Of a stretch of 64,000 nucleotides of DNA, positions 35,511 through 43,671 are shown one piece after another. The position numbers and the translations under genes were made by a program. Under the pieces are notes generated by a model. It was not told the origin of the DNA. It did not search any database and saw nothing but the letters and a program-made list of their open reading frames with translations. Where the stretch lies: positions 41,809-105,808 of the forward strand of contig JAUEPE010000021.1 in assembly GCA_030403585.1 (NCBI GenBank). The letters are read 5' to 3'. Every line of letters starts with the position of its first letter. The first letter of the stretch is position 1. This DNA is from Frankia sp. RB7. GTDB taxonomy: Bacteria; Pseudomonadota; Alphaproteobacteria; Rhizobiales; Xanthobacteraceae.

Positions 35511-36233
35511 TCATCGCACCAGCAGCGTGACCACCAAGGGGACCAGGAACGAGGTCACCAGAGCGTTGAGGCTCATGGCGATGCCGGAGAAGACGCCGGC
35601 GATCTCGTCGACCTGGAACGCGCGGGCCGTCCCGATGCCGTGCGCGGCAAGGCCGGCAGCAAAGCCGCGGGCGCGGAAATCCGTCACGCCGGTGCGGTTC
35701 ATCAGCGGCGTGACGATGATGGCGCCCATGATGCCGGTGAGGATGACCGCGACCGCCGCCAACGATGGATCCGCATGCAGGGACTCGGCGATACCCATGG
35801 CAACGCCGGCGGTGACCGATTTCGGCGCCAGCGACAGCACCACATCGCGCGGTAGCCCGGCGAACTCGGCCAGCAACACGACCGACACCACGGCCGTCAC
35901 CGAACCTGCAACCAGCGCCACCAGCATTGGCATGATGGAGCTAACCACCCGCCTGCGGTTCTCGTAGAGCGGCACGGCGAGCGCGACGGTGGCGGGCCCA
36001 AGCAGGAAGTGTACGAACTGCGCGCCGGCGAAATAGGTGGTGTAGGAAGTACCGGTCGCGAGCAGGAACGCGCCGATGATCCACATCGCATGCAGCACGG
36101 GATTGGCAAGCGGATGCCGCCGCGTCGCCAGCGACACCGCATCCGTGGTCGCGTAGACCAACAGCGTCACCGTCAGCCAGAGCAGTGGCGATTGCGACAG
36201 ATAGACCCAGAGCGAGAACGGATTGTCCTTCAT
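35511..36233 (-). CDS. lrgB: LrgB family membrane protein
   Basis: 240 residues, about seven helices. The family signatures SYTTYFAGAQFVHFLLGPATVALAVPLY and SLAPKSVTAGVAMGIAES are present. LrgB pairs with the holin-like LrgA and modulates cell-wall hydrolase export in Gram-positives; in plants and other bacteria the homologue exports glycolate or pyruvate. Overlaps lrgA by 4 bases. Confidence 0.93.
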   Translation of the reverse strand: MKDNPFSLWVYLSQSPLLWLTVTLLVYATTDAVSLATRRHPLANPVLHAMWIIGAFLLATGTSYTTYFAGAQFVHFLLGPATVALAVPLYENRRRVVSSIMPMLVALVAGSVTAVVSVVLLAEFAGLPRDVVLSLAPKSVTAGVAMGIAESLHADPSLAAVAVILTGIMGAIIVTPLMNRTGVTDFRARGFAAGLAAHGIGTARAFQVDEIAGVFSGIAMSLNALVTSFLVPLVVTLLVR

Positions 36234-36613
36234 CGGGCGTCCTGTTGCTTCAACAGTCGGCTGACCAGGCGGAAGGTCAGGACGGTGGCGAGCAGGGTGA
36301 GGATCACCGAGAGCGCGAGCACCAGGATGATCGCGACGCCATGGGAGGCGAGCAGATCGAGTTTTTGCACGACACCGACGCCGGCAGGCACGAACAGCAG
36401 CGACAGATGAGCCAGCAGGCCTTTGCTCGCGGTCTCCACGCCGTCGTTTCGCAGCGGTCCGCGGGCGAGCAACGCAAAGCGGTCGCGAGCCAGCAGCAGG
36501 ATCAGAAGCAGGAGCAGGCCGAGCACGGGTCCCGGCAGGGGCAGGCCGAGGCCGTGAACCACGGCCTCGCCAATCAACTGGCAGAGCAGAATAAGGCTGA
36601 GACTGGCAACCAT
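36230..36613 (-). CDS. lrgA: LrgA/CidA family holin-like protein
   Basis: 127 residues, four helices. Has the motif LIGEAVVHGLGLPLPGPVLG and the later HLSLLFVPAGVGV that mark LrgA/CidA. Partner of LrgB; translation coupled by an ATGA junction. Downstream of the PaaI-like thioesterase gene but with 40 bases between, so co-transcription is possible. Confidence 0.93.
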   Translation of the reverse strand: MVASLSLILLCQLIGEAVVHGLGLPLPGPVLGLLLLLILLLARDRFALLARGPLRNDGVETASKGLLAHLSLLFVPAGVGVVQKLDLLASHGVAIILVLALSVILTLLATVLTFRLVSRLLKQQDAR

Positions 36614-36653
36614 GACGCATCAAGGGATGCGTCGCTAGGCTTGTCAATTGCCG

Positions 36654-37130
36654 CTAGGCGCGGGACGCGAGCGGTTCGTGCGAAGCTGCAACGCGAGGCA
36701 GCATCGCCATAAGTGTCCCGGTCATCGTGGCGATCAAACTGGTCTTGCCCTCGTGCTCCGCGAACGCCTTGGCCTCGCAGAAGGTCAGCGTGCGGCCGGG
36801 CTTGACCACCTCGGCCTTGAACACAAAACGCTCGCCGCGGGCGGGTGCAAGCAGCGTTGTCTTGAACTCGACGGTGAGAATATCGGCCTCGGACGGCATC
36901 AGTGTGAAGGCCGCGACGCCGCAGGCGTTGTCGAGCCCGGCGGTGATGATGCCGGCATGGATAAAACCGTTCTGCTGCGTGAATTCGGGTGAATGCGGCA
37001 TGGCCAGCTCGACCTCGCCCGGCGCGAGGCGGACGATCACGATACCGAGCGTGCGCATCGCCGGCTGGCCCTCGAACAACGCAACGGCCGCCGCACGATA
37101 GCCAGGGTTTTTCGGCTCGAACGCAGCCAT
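36654..37130 (-). CDS. PaaI-type hotdog thioesterase
   Basis: 158 residues. Hotdog fold with NGFIHAGIITAGLDNACGVAA as the central helix and catalytic-face motif. Likely hydrolyses a small acyl-CoA. Divergent from the TetR gene with two matching palindromes between them, so it is probably the target of that regulator. Confidence 0.9.
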   Translation of the reverse strand: MAAFEPKNPGYRAAAVALFEGQPAMRTLGIVIVRLAPGEVELAMPHSPEFTQQNGFIHAGIITAGLDNACGVAAFTLMPSEADILTVEFKTTLLAPARGERFVFKAEVVKPGRTLTFCEAKAFAEHEGKTSLIATMTGTLMAMLPRVAASHEPLASRA

Positions 37131-37156
37131 GGCATTTCCCGCCCTTTTTTTTGATC

Positions 37157-37176
37157 TTGATACGGTAGCGTATCAA
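37157..37176. promoter_or_regulatory. TetR operator copy 1
   Basis: Perfect 20-base palindrome with arms TTGATACG and CGTATCAA, in the 101-base intergenic region between the thioesterase and TetR genes. Closely matches the copy at 37193-37209. Confidence 0.75.
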
Positions 37177-37192
37177 CGTTGGGACGCGTTAG

Positions 37193-37209
37193 CAATACGG
37201 CACCGTATC
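37193..37209. promoter_or_regulatory. TetR operator copy 2
   Basis: The sequence AATACGGCACCGTATC (reverse GATACGGTGCCGTATT) matches the first copy with half-site TTGATACGG. Spacing of the two centres is about 35 bases, on the same DNA region, consistent with regulation of both divergent genes. Confidence 0.75.
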
Positions 37210-37231
37210 AAGAACCGGTGAGGCTTTCTTC

Positions 37232-37780
37232 ATGAACGACGGCAAGGGCGATGTCTGGGTCGAGGCAGGGTTTATCGAGCTCGCCCGCGCAGGTGTCGAG
37301 GGGGTGCGGGTCGAGGTGCTCGCCAAGAATTTGGGCGTCACCAAGGGCGGCTTCTACCGCCGCTTCGCCGATCGCGCCGCGCTGCTCGAGGCCATGCTGG
37401 TGCATTGGCGCGAGGGACGCTCGGCATCGATCGCGCAGCAGACCAGCCTGGACGGGCAAGAGCCCCGCGAGCGGCTGAGGGCCGTGATCCAGCTCTATTC
37501 CGAACGGCTCAATCCGGAGGGCATGGCGATCGAGCTTGCAATCCGGCAGTGGGCGCGCTCGGACGAGGGTGCGGCGGTGGCGGTGACGAGCGTGGATGCG
37601 GCACGGCTCAAGCACGTCGCCGAGCTCTATCGCGCCACCGGGTTGGCGGCGGAGGAGGCCGAGGCGCAGGCCTTCCTGTTCTATTGCTTCATCTTCGGCC
37701 AGAGTCTCTTGTTCGTCGAACGCGGCCCGCGCAAGCGGTCGCAGCTCGTGACGAGATCGGCCGAGAAACTACTGGGCTAA
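37232..37780 (+). CDS. TetR family transcriptional regulator
   Basis: 182 residues. N-terminal helix-turn-helix: GVRVEVLAKNLGVTKGGFYRRFADRAAL (about residues 23-50), then a ligand-binding helical C-domain. Divergent from the PaaI-type thioesterase gene, with two GATACGG-type palindromes in between, the expected autoregulation arrangement. Ligand unknown; an acyl-CoA is plausible given the neighbour. Confidence 0.92.
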   Translation: MNDGKGDVWVEAGFIELARAGVEGVRVEVLAKNLGVTKGGFYRRFADRAALLEAMLVHWREGRSASIAQQTSLDGQEPRERLRAVIQLYSERLNPEGMAIELAIRQWARSDEGAAVAVTSVDAARLKHVAELYRATGLAAEEAEAQAFLFYCFIFGQSLLFVERGPRKRSQLVTRSAEKLLG

Positions 37781-37786
37781 AAGCAA

Positions 37787-37812
37787 GAGGCCGGAGCTTT
37801 CGCTCCGGCCTC
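37787..37812 (-). terminator. Hairpin terminator
   Basis: GAGGCCGGAGC (37787-37797) pairs perfectly with GCTCCGGCCTC (37802-37812) around a TTTC loop. On the minus strand it is followed by TTGCTTTT, so it best serves the 38327-37830 gene; it may also stop the TetR transcript. Confidence 0.8.
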
Positions 37813-37829
37813 GGCGTCATCTTGAAGCC

Positions 37830-38327
37830 TCAGGCAGCGCCCTTCAGCTTCTTGTTGCATTCGCTGTAATAGCCGCCGCCCTTCTCGATCCACTTCATGC
37901 CGCCATTGCCATTGCTGGTCTTGTTGGCATTGTACTGGTCGACGCAGGTATGGAGGCGAGCCTTGCCGGCGCTCTCCTTGGCATATTTCGCATCGACCGC
38001 GTTCGGGAAGACGGCGTTGCCCATCGGCATCGTCGGCGCCGGGGCGGCAGCGGGAGCCGCCTCCTTCTTAGCGGCCGTCTTCGGCTCGGCAGCTGGCGGA
38101 GGCGCAGCCGGAGCTGCCGCGGTCGGCGCAGCCGGCGTCGCGTCCGCGCCGCACTGGGCCTTGCGGAAGTCATTCCACTTCGTGGTGCCGAGCGAGCCGT
38201 CCTTCTTGGCGGCCTGATATTTCGCGCTGCACTCTTGCGAGGTCAACGCCTGGGCCGGCGCGCTCGCCACCAGCGCGGCAACGCCCGACACCGCAATCGC
38301 ACACAACAATTTAGCTTGAATGGTCAT
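37830..38327 (-). CDS. Secreted cysteine-containing protein of unknown function
   Basis: 165 residues with a signal peptide (about 1-27, ending AQA), a central Ala/Pro-rich linker (70-100), and a short conserved repeat with cysteines on both sides: CSAKYQAAKKDGSLG, KAQCGAD, then TCVDQYNANK and YSECNKKLKG. The pattern is common in rhizobial periplasmic proteins of unknown role; the SxCSAKYQAAK segment resembles the PsiF-type repeats seen in the next gene. Confidence 0.75.
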   Translation of the reverse strand: MTIQAKLLCAIAVSGVAALVASAPAQALTSQECSAKYQAAKKDGSLGTTKWNDFRKAQCGADATPAAPTAAAPAAPPPAAEPKTAAKKEAAPAAAPAPTMPMGNAVFPNAVDAKYAKESAGKARLHTCVDQYNANKTSNGNGGMKWIEKGGGYYSECNKKLKGAA

Positions 38328-38514
38328 CCTTGGTCTCCCTCAGGGAAGCAAAACGAGGACTGCTATCCTAGCGTGCTGGAAACATCCGACAAGGAAGTGA
38401 TGCTGCTCCGCGCCAAAATATAGTGATCGCGCCGTTCAGGATTATTCATGTGGCGTTCAGCAAGGCAGGCCGACGTTCGCGCCCCTCCGCAACTCTCGCA
38501 AGAAGAGCCACATC

Positions 38515-38790
38515 ATGACCCTCGCCTCCCGTCTCGCCGTCGTCGCGATCGCGTCCCTGTTCGCCACCGGCACCGCCTTCGCGCAGACCGCCGCGCCGGC
38601 CGCCAAGACTGATGCTGCCGCCACCACCGACAAGAAGGCGCCGAAGGAGCACTCGGCCGAGTCGCTCGAATGCTCCAAGCAGGCAGACGCCAAGGGCCTG
38701 CATGGCAAAGAGCGCAAGAAATTCCGCTCCGATTGCATCAAGACCGCGAAGGGCGGCGCCATGCCTGCGCCGGCTGCCGACAAGAAGTAA
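38515..38790 (+). CDS. PsiF repeat family secreted protein
   Basis: 91 residues: signal peptide to about residue 24 (FAQTAAP), Ala/Thr-rich linker, and a PsiF-like unit with two cysteines, LECSKQADAKGLHGKERKKF then RSDCIKTAK. PsiF is a phosphate-starvation-inducible protein of unknown function in E. coli. Divergent from the similar 165-residue gene, 187 bases away. Confidence 0.85.
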   Translation: MTLASRLAVVAIASLFATGTAFAQTAAPAAKTDAAATTDKKAPKEHSAESLECSKQADAKGLHGKERKKFRSDCIKTAKGGAMPAPAADKK

Positions 38791-38890
38791 ATCCGTCACA
38801 ATCCTCCCATCGCCTTTGGCGAGAGGCGCACGCATTGCGGCATGACGAGCCTGCAATTGTGCACCTCTCGCCGATTTGCGATAAGGCGGC

Positions 38891-39979
38891 GTGAAGCAAA
38901 TCACCGCCTCCCTGCTGCCGTTCGAATGGCCGAGCCGTGCCAAGGTTTTGAGCACCGTGGAGACGCTCGTCATCGGCGCGGCCGGGGGACTTGCGTTCCT
39001 GGCCGCAGGCCTTCCGGGCGGGTTGATCTCGGGCTCGATGATCGCAGTCGGCATCGCCGCGATTGCGGGACGCCAGCTTTCGGTGCCGCCGCTCCTGACC
39101 CAGACCGTGCTGGTGCTGCTCGGCATTTCGCTGGGCTCCGTGGTTTCGCGCCATCTGATCCAGCAGGTCAGCGCCTATCCGCTGACCATCGGGCTCCTCG
39201 CGCTCGCCACCTTCTGCTCGACCTTCGGCTCGAGCTACTATCTCCAGCGAATCCATGGCTGGGACCGTACCTCAGCCTTTCTCGCCGGCAGCCCCGGCGC
39301 GCTGTCACAGATCACGATATTGGCGGTCGAGCGCGGCGCCGACCTGCCCGGCATCGCGGTGGTTCAGACCATGCGCGTGATCATCCTCACCGCGGCGCTG
39401 CCGATGGTGCTGGCGATCGCGGGGGTTGCACCGTCCGTCGCGCCATCGCTGACGACGACGATTGCCTCACCGCTCGATCTTCTGGAGCTGGTCGCCGCTT
39501 CGCTGGCGGCATCGCTCGTGCTGCGGCTGATCAAGTTTCCGGCGAGTTGGATGTTCGGCGCGATGATCGCCTCCAGCGTGCTGCATGGCGCGGGCTGGGT
39601 CGAGGGCGGCCTGCCGAACTGGGTGCGCGGCGTGGCGCTGGTCGGCATCGGCGCGCTGATCGGCAGCCGCTTTGCCCGGATGCGAATCAAGACGCTCGCC
39701 GGTCACATCAACGCAGCGCTGGGCTCGTTCGCGGTCGCCATCGCCGTGTCCGCCATCTTCGTCGGCATCGTTGCACTCACGGCGGAGGTGAAAATCTCCG
39801 ACGTCGTCGTGGCCTACGCGCCCGGCGCGATGGACGCCATGCTGGCGCTGGCGCTAACGCTGCACATCGACCCGATCTTCGTCGGCGCCCATCACCTCGC
39901 GCGCTTCGTGTTCGTCACCATTGCGACGCCGGGCATCGTGCACCTGTTCGGCCGCACGCAGGACGACGTCGACGATTAG
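38891..39979 (+). CDS. AbrB family membrane protein
   Basis: 362 residues, GTG start with AAGGCGG just upstream, about ten helices in two repeats. Has the AbrB (PF05145) pattern FLAAGLPGGLISGSMI and, later, YAPGAMDAMLALALTLHIDP with VGAHHLARF. These proteins were once called ammonia monooxygenase-like and are likely transporters or regulators of unknown substrate. Stop overlaps the convergent PNPOx-like gene by 4 bases. Confidence 0.9.
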   Translation: MKQITASLLPFEWPSRAKVLSTVETLVIGAAGGLAFLAAGLPGGLISGSMIAVGIAAIAGRQLSVPPLLTQTVLVLLGISLGSVVSRHLIQQVSAYPLTIGLLALATFCSTFGSSYYLQRIHGWDRTSAFLAGSPGALSQITILAVERGADLPGIAVVQTMRVIILTAALPMVLAIAGVAPSVAPSLTTTIASPLDLLELVAASLAASLVLRLIKFPASWMFGAMIASSVLHGAGWVEGGLPNWVRGVALVGIGALIGSRFARMRIKTLAGHINAALGSFAVAIAVSAIFVGIVALTAEVKISDVVVAYAPGAMDAMLALALTLHIDPIFVGAHHLARFVFVTIATPGIVHLFGRTQDDVDD

Positions 39980-40608
39980 TAGCTCTGCTCCGCCGTCGCC
40001 TCCCCCTTCAGCGCCGCAACCTGCGCCTCGAGCTCTACAATCCGCTGATCCCTCGTAGCCAACGCCGCCGCCACATCCGTAGCGTCGAACTTCTGCGGAA
40101 TGTGCTGCGGGCAGTTGGTATCCCAGGCGGCGATCTTGAACACGATCACCTGCTCGGGCCGGGCGCGATAGCCCTTCGGCATCAGCGCGTCTGTCAGCGC
40201 ATCGTCGTCTTCGACCACCCGCGCCTCACCCCAGATCTTCACCCGGCGGCGATGGGCGTAGTCCATCACGAAAATGTAGGCCTTGGGATTCTCCGAGATA
40301 TTGCCCTGGGAGAGAAATTGCTGGTTGCCGGCATAATCGGCGAAGGCGAGCGTCTGCTTGTCCAGCACCTTGAGAAACCCCTTCGGGCCGCCGCGATGCT
40401 GGATATAGGGCTGGCCGTCCGCCGAGGCGGTGGCGAAATAGAAGCTGTTGGCATCGGCGAGGAAGGCTTCGAGGTTCTCATCGACCTCGGTGCGCCAGCC
40501 GCGCTGCTCGACGCGGCCATAGGCTTCGCGCGAACCCTTGCGGGCCTGGATCGCCTTGACCGCGGGGGTAAAGGCGACGTCGCTTGCATAGGTGTGATTT
40601 GCGGTCAT
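39976..40608 (-). CDS. Pyridoxamine 5'-phosphate oxidase family protein
   Basis: 210 residues, split-barrel FMN-binding fold. Central segment FYFATASADGQPYIQHRGGPKGFLKVLDKQTLAFADYAGN is characteristic, and a C-terminal coiled-coil (AALATRDQRIVELEAQVAAL) follows. Possible roles include F420/FMN-dependent reductase. ATG 40608 has AGGAGC ahead. Divergent from the LysR gene with a LysR-type box between. Confidence 0.88.
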   Translation of the reverse strand: MTANHTYASDVAFTPAVKAIQARKGSREAYGRVEQRGWRTEVDENLEAFLADANSFYFATASADGQPYIQHRGGPKGFLKVLDKQTLAFADYAGNQQFLSQGNISENPKAYIFVMDYAHRRRVKIWGEARVVEDDDALTDALMPKGYRARPEQVIVFKIAAWDTNCPQHIPQKFDATDVAAALATRDQRIVELEAQVAALKGEATAEQSY

Positions 40609-40692
40609 CGGAATAGCTCCTGAAGATTCCGGCGCATCTCTGCGTCTTTCACCAACCAAATGGCCCTCCGGAGATCAAAACAATCAGCCTAC

Positions 40693-40722
40693 TTGACACT
40701 TCATCATTGCAATATATGCAAT
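40693..40722 (+). promoter_or_regulatory. Promoter and LysR box for the divergent LysR/PNPOx pair
   Basis: TTGACA (40693-40698) is a good -35 box, with a possible -10 TATGCA (40715-40720). Over it lies the palindrome ATTGCA-N5-TGCAAT (40706-40722), which contains the T-N11-A core of LysR-type operators. The box overlaps the start codon region of the LysR gene, fitting autorepression. Confidence 0.6.
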
Positions 40723-40723
40723 A

Positions 40724-41614
40724 ATGCCCATGGACCGCCTCGAAGCCATGCATGTCTTCGTCACCGTCGCCGATCTGCGCGGCTTTGCGCCGGCGGCGCG
40801 CAAGCTGCGACTGTCGCCCTCGGCGGTGACGCGAATGATCGCGGCGCTTGAGGAGCATCTCGGCGCACGGTTGCTGCAGCGGACCACGCGGCAGGTGAGA
40901 TTGACCGACGTCGGCACGCGCTATCTGGAGCGCGCCCGGCGGATCCTCGCCGATGTCGAGGAAGCCGATGGCTCGGCGCGGGAGGAGCGCAACCGGCCGA
41001 GCGGACGGCTGGTGGTGTCGGCCCCGGTCGGCTTCGGCCGGCTGCATGTCGGCCCGGTCATGACCGACTATCTCAAGCGCTATCCCGAGGTCGCCTGCGA
41101 ACTCAGGCTGTCGGACAATCTCGTCAACCTCGTGGAGGACGCCGTCGACGCTGCGGTGCGCATCGGCCACCTCGCCGACTCCTCGCTGGTTGCGCGCCAG
41201 GTCGGCGAGATGCGACGGATCACAGTGGCGACGCCGGGTTATCTGAAACGCCACGGCGAGCCGAAGACGCCGGAGGCGCTGGCTGACCACCAGACCATCC
41301 TGTTCGGTCCCGCAACCGCGTGGCGCTTTACGCAGGACGGCCGCGACATCGAGGTGACGCCCTCCCCGCGCTTCACCAGCAACAGCGCCGACGCCGCCCT
41401 GCAATATGCCGAGGCCGGCGGCGGCATCACGCGCGTGCTGGCCTATCAGGCGGCCGAGGGCCTGAAGCGCGGGCGGCTGAAAATCCTGCTGGCGAAATAC
41501 GAGCAGCCGGCACTGCCGATCCACATCGTCTATCCGACCTCGCGCCTGCTCTCGGCCAAGGTGCGCGCATTTATCGATCTCGTGGTGGAGACGGCGGAGT
41601 GGAGGTTTGGGTAG
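40724..41614 (+). CDS. LysR family transcriptional regulator
   Basis: 296 residues. Winged HTH with AMHVFVTVADLRGFAPAARK and LSPSAVTRMIAALEEHLGARL, then the substrate-binding periplasmic-like domain (about 90-290). ATG 40724 (MPMDRLEAM) or 40730. The divergent PNPOx-family oxidase gene is the likely target. Its 3' end overlaps the convergent thioesterase by 44 bases. Confidence 0.94.
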   Translation: MPMDRLEAMHVFVTVADLRGFAPAARKLRLSPSAVTRMIAALEEHLGARLLQRTTRQVRLTDVGTRYLERARRILADVEEADGSAREERNRPSGRLVVSAPVGFGRLHVGPVMTDYLKRYPEVACELRLSDNLVNLVEDAVDAAVRIGHLADSSLVARQVGEMRRITVATPGYLKRHGEPKTPEALADHQTILFGPATAWRFTQDGRDIEVTPSPRFTSNSADAALQYAEAGGGITRVLAYQAAEGLKRGRLKILLAKYEQPALPIHIVYPTSRLLSAKVRAFIDLVVETAEWRFG

Positions 41615-42026
41615 GCTTCGGCACCACGCGAAACGTGCCGCTGGCCCGTGCGATCACAGCATCATCGGCCCTCGCCAGGCACCGTGCGAAACAGATTGTG
41701 CTGCCGGTCTTGATCACGTCGCTTTCGAGCGCGAGCCACTGGCCGATCTCGGCCGTGCCGACGAAGTCAATTGACAGCGAGACCGTTACGAACGATGTGG
41801 TCCAGTTCGTCATCAGCGCACAGCTGTAGCCCATGGCGGCGTCGGCGAGTGACGTAATCAGGCCGCCATGAATCAGCCCTCGGCTGTTGGTGTGCGGTTT
41901 TGCCAGGCGCAGGCCGATAATCACGGCCTTGTCGGTCTTCTTCGAGTACAGCGGCTCCCACGGATCGGTGAGCGGAGCTTTACGGAAGTGCGGCTCGAAG
42001 CCGGCGGGAATGTCTGTAGAGGTCAT
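41571..42026 (-). CDS. PaaI-type hotdog thioesterase
   Basis: 151 residues. SRGLIHGGLITSLADAAMGYS is the hotdog central helix with the conserved HGG; the rest matches the family's beta-sheet. Hydrolyses a small acyl- or aryl-CoA. The C-terminal codons overlap the LysR gene 3' end. Confidence 0.9.
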   Translation of the reverse strand: MTSTDIPAGFEPHFRKAPLTDPWEPLYSKKTDKAVIIGLRLAKPHTNSRGLIHGGLITSLADAAMGYSCALMTNWTTSFVTVSLSIDFVGTAEIGQWLALESDVIKTGSTICFARCLARADDAVIARASGTFRVVPKPTQTSTPPSPPRDR

Positions 42027-42149
42027 GGCTGTCTCGCATCGTTGGCTGCCGCCATTGAACGCGATGTGGATGACAGTTTCACCGCCTACAAAGTTTTAAA
42101 CGGGATTTGCGCGGGTGTTTGAAACGGGCGGCGCCGGAATGACAGAGCC

Positions 42150-42230
42150 GGTGGGCAAAGCGAAGCGTGCCCACCAACTTTCTCAATGATGGAGAGATGG
42201 TGGGCACGGCGCTCCGCGCCTTTGCCCACC
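42150..42230. repeat. Two GGTGGGCA palindromes in tandem
   Basis: First hairpin: GGTGGGCA (42150-42157) and TGCCCACC (42168-42175). Second: GGTGGGCA (42199-42206), inner stem GGCGC/GCGCC, and TGCCCACC (42223-42230). Same arms as at 23560-23612. Lies in the 220-base gap between the thioesterase and pobA genes. Confidence 0.7.
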
Positions 42231-42249
42231 CGACACCCTCTCCGCCGCT

Positions 42250-43419
42250 CTAGAACGGCAACCCCACATAATTCTCCGACAGTGACGTCATCGCCGCTTG
42301 CGACTGCGTGACGTAATCGAGCTCGGCAACCTGGATGCGTGCACCGATGCTGCCGTTATCAGGAAATTTGTGCAGCATCGAGGTCATCCACCAGGAGAAG
42401 CGCACGGCCTTCCAGACGCGCGCGAGCGCCTTCGCCGAATAAGCATCGATGCCGGCGTTGGATTTCTCGTCGTAGAATTCGCGGAGCGCGCTCGACAGGT
42501 AATGGGCGTCGCTTGCGGCGAGGTTCAACCCCTTGGCCCCGGTCGGCGGCACGATGTGGGCGGCATCGCCGCACAGGAACATCTTGCCGAAGCGCATCGG
42601 CTCGGCGACGAAGCTGCGCAGCGGCGCGATGCTCTTCTCGATCGAGGGACCGGTGACCAGACTATCGGCGGCCTTCTGGTCGAGACGGCGCTTCAATTCG
42701 TCCCAGAAGCGATCATCCGGCCATTGATCGACATGGTCGTCGAGCGAACACTGCACGTAATGCCGGCTTCGCTTCATCGAGCGCATGGTGCAGAGCGCAA
42801 AGCCGCGAGCGTGGTTGGAATAGATCAGCTCGTGGCTGACCGGCGGCGTTTCGGACAAAATGCCGAGCCAGCCGAACGGATAGATCCGCTCGAACTCCTC
42901 GATCGCCGAGGCCGGGACGCTGGCGCGGCTGACACCGTGAAAGCCGTCGCAGCCGGCGATGAAGTCGCAATCGAGCGTGTGGGTAACGCCGTCCTTGACC
43001 CAGGTTACGCGCGGGTGACTGCCGTCGAAATCGTGCGGCTGCACATCCCTGGCTTCGTAGACGGTGCCGAGGCCGGCGGCGTTCCGCGCATTCATCAGAT
43101 CGAGCGTGACCTCGGTCTGGCCATAGATCATGACCGTCTTGCCGGTCGCGGCCTTCATGTCGATGCGATGACGACGGCCGTCGAAGGCGAGCTCGATGCC
43201 TTCATGCACCAGGCCTTCCGCATGCGCCCGCGCGTCGGCGCCGATCTGGCCGAGCAACCCGACCGTTCCCTCCTCCAGGAGGCCGGCGCGGATGCGGCCC
43301 AGCACGTAATCCGGGTTCTGCCGCTCAAGAATGATGTTGTCGATGCCATATTTGTGCAGAAGTTGCCCAAGCAACAATCCTGCCGGCCCGGCCCCGATGA
43401 TTGCGACTTTTGTCCGCAA
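42250..43419 (-). CDS. pobA: 4-hydroxybenzoate 3-monooxygenase PobA
   Basis: 389 residues, usual length. FAD/NADPH enzyme that hydroxylates 4-hydroxybenzoate to protocatechuate. FAD loop VAIIGAGPAGLLLGQLLH, the GDAAHIVPPTGAKGLNLA motif, and the class-A pattern are clear. TTG start at 43419 is chosen because GGGAGGAG lies 6 bases before. Divergent from the TRAP operon; an AT-rich palindrome lies upstream. Confidence 0.96.
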   Translation of the reverse strand: MRTKVAIIGAGPAGLLLGQLLHKYGIDNIILERQNPDYVLGRIRAGLLEEGTVGLLGQIGADARAHAEGLVHEGIELAFDGRRHRIDMKAATGKTVMIYGQTEVTLDLMNARNAAGLGTVYEARDVQPHDFDGSHPRVTWVKDGVTHTLDCDFIAGCDGFHGVSRASVPASAIEEFERIYPFGWLGILSETPPVSHELIYSNHARGFALCTMRSMKRSRHYVQCSLDDHVDQWPDDRFWDELKRRLDQKAADSLVTGPSIEKSIAPLRSFVAEPMRFGKMFLCGDAAHIVPPTGAKGLNLAASDAHYLSSALREFYDEKSNAGIDAYSAKALARVWKAVRFSWWMTSMLHKFPDNGSIGARIQVAELDYVTQSQAAMTSLSENYVGLPF

Positions 43420-43487
43420 TACTTGCTCCTCCCGATCCTGTAGGCTTTCGTCGCGGCCCGCTTGTCGCGGTCGGCCGCGCGCGATAA

Positions 43488-43500
43488 TTATATCATATAA
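43488..43500. promoter_or_regulatory. AT-rich operator near pobA
   Basis: Perfect 13-base palindrome TTATATCATATAA in an otherwise GC-rich region, 68 bases upstream of pobA. A similar site occurs upstream of the enoyl-CoA hydratase gene (47469-47483). Confidence 0.6.
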
Positions 43501-43602
43501 CGGTTGGGCAAAAGGGGACTGCTCGTCGCCGCCTCGCGACAAATCCATGCAACATCGCTGACGTAGATGACGCACCAGTTCCGGCTTGAATGCGCCAGCC
43601 AA

Positions 43603-43622
43603 TTAGATAACATGTTAACTAA
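43603..43622. promoter_or_regulatory. AT-rich operator near the TRAP operon
   Basis: TTAGATAACATGTTAACTAA, a 20-base palindrome with one mismatched pair, 50 bases upstream of the solute-binding protein gene. The half-site resembles MarR-type operators. Confidence 0.62.
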
Positions 43623-43671
43623 CGAGACCGGGCCATCGAAGCCCGCCGTCACAAAAAGGGAGAGACACGTG

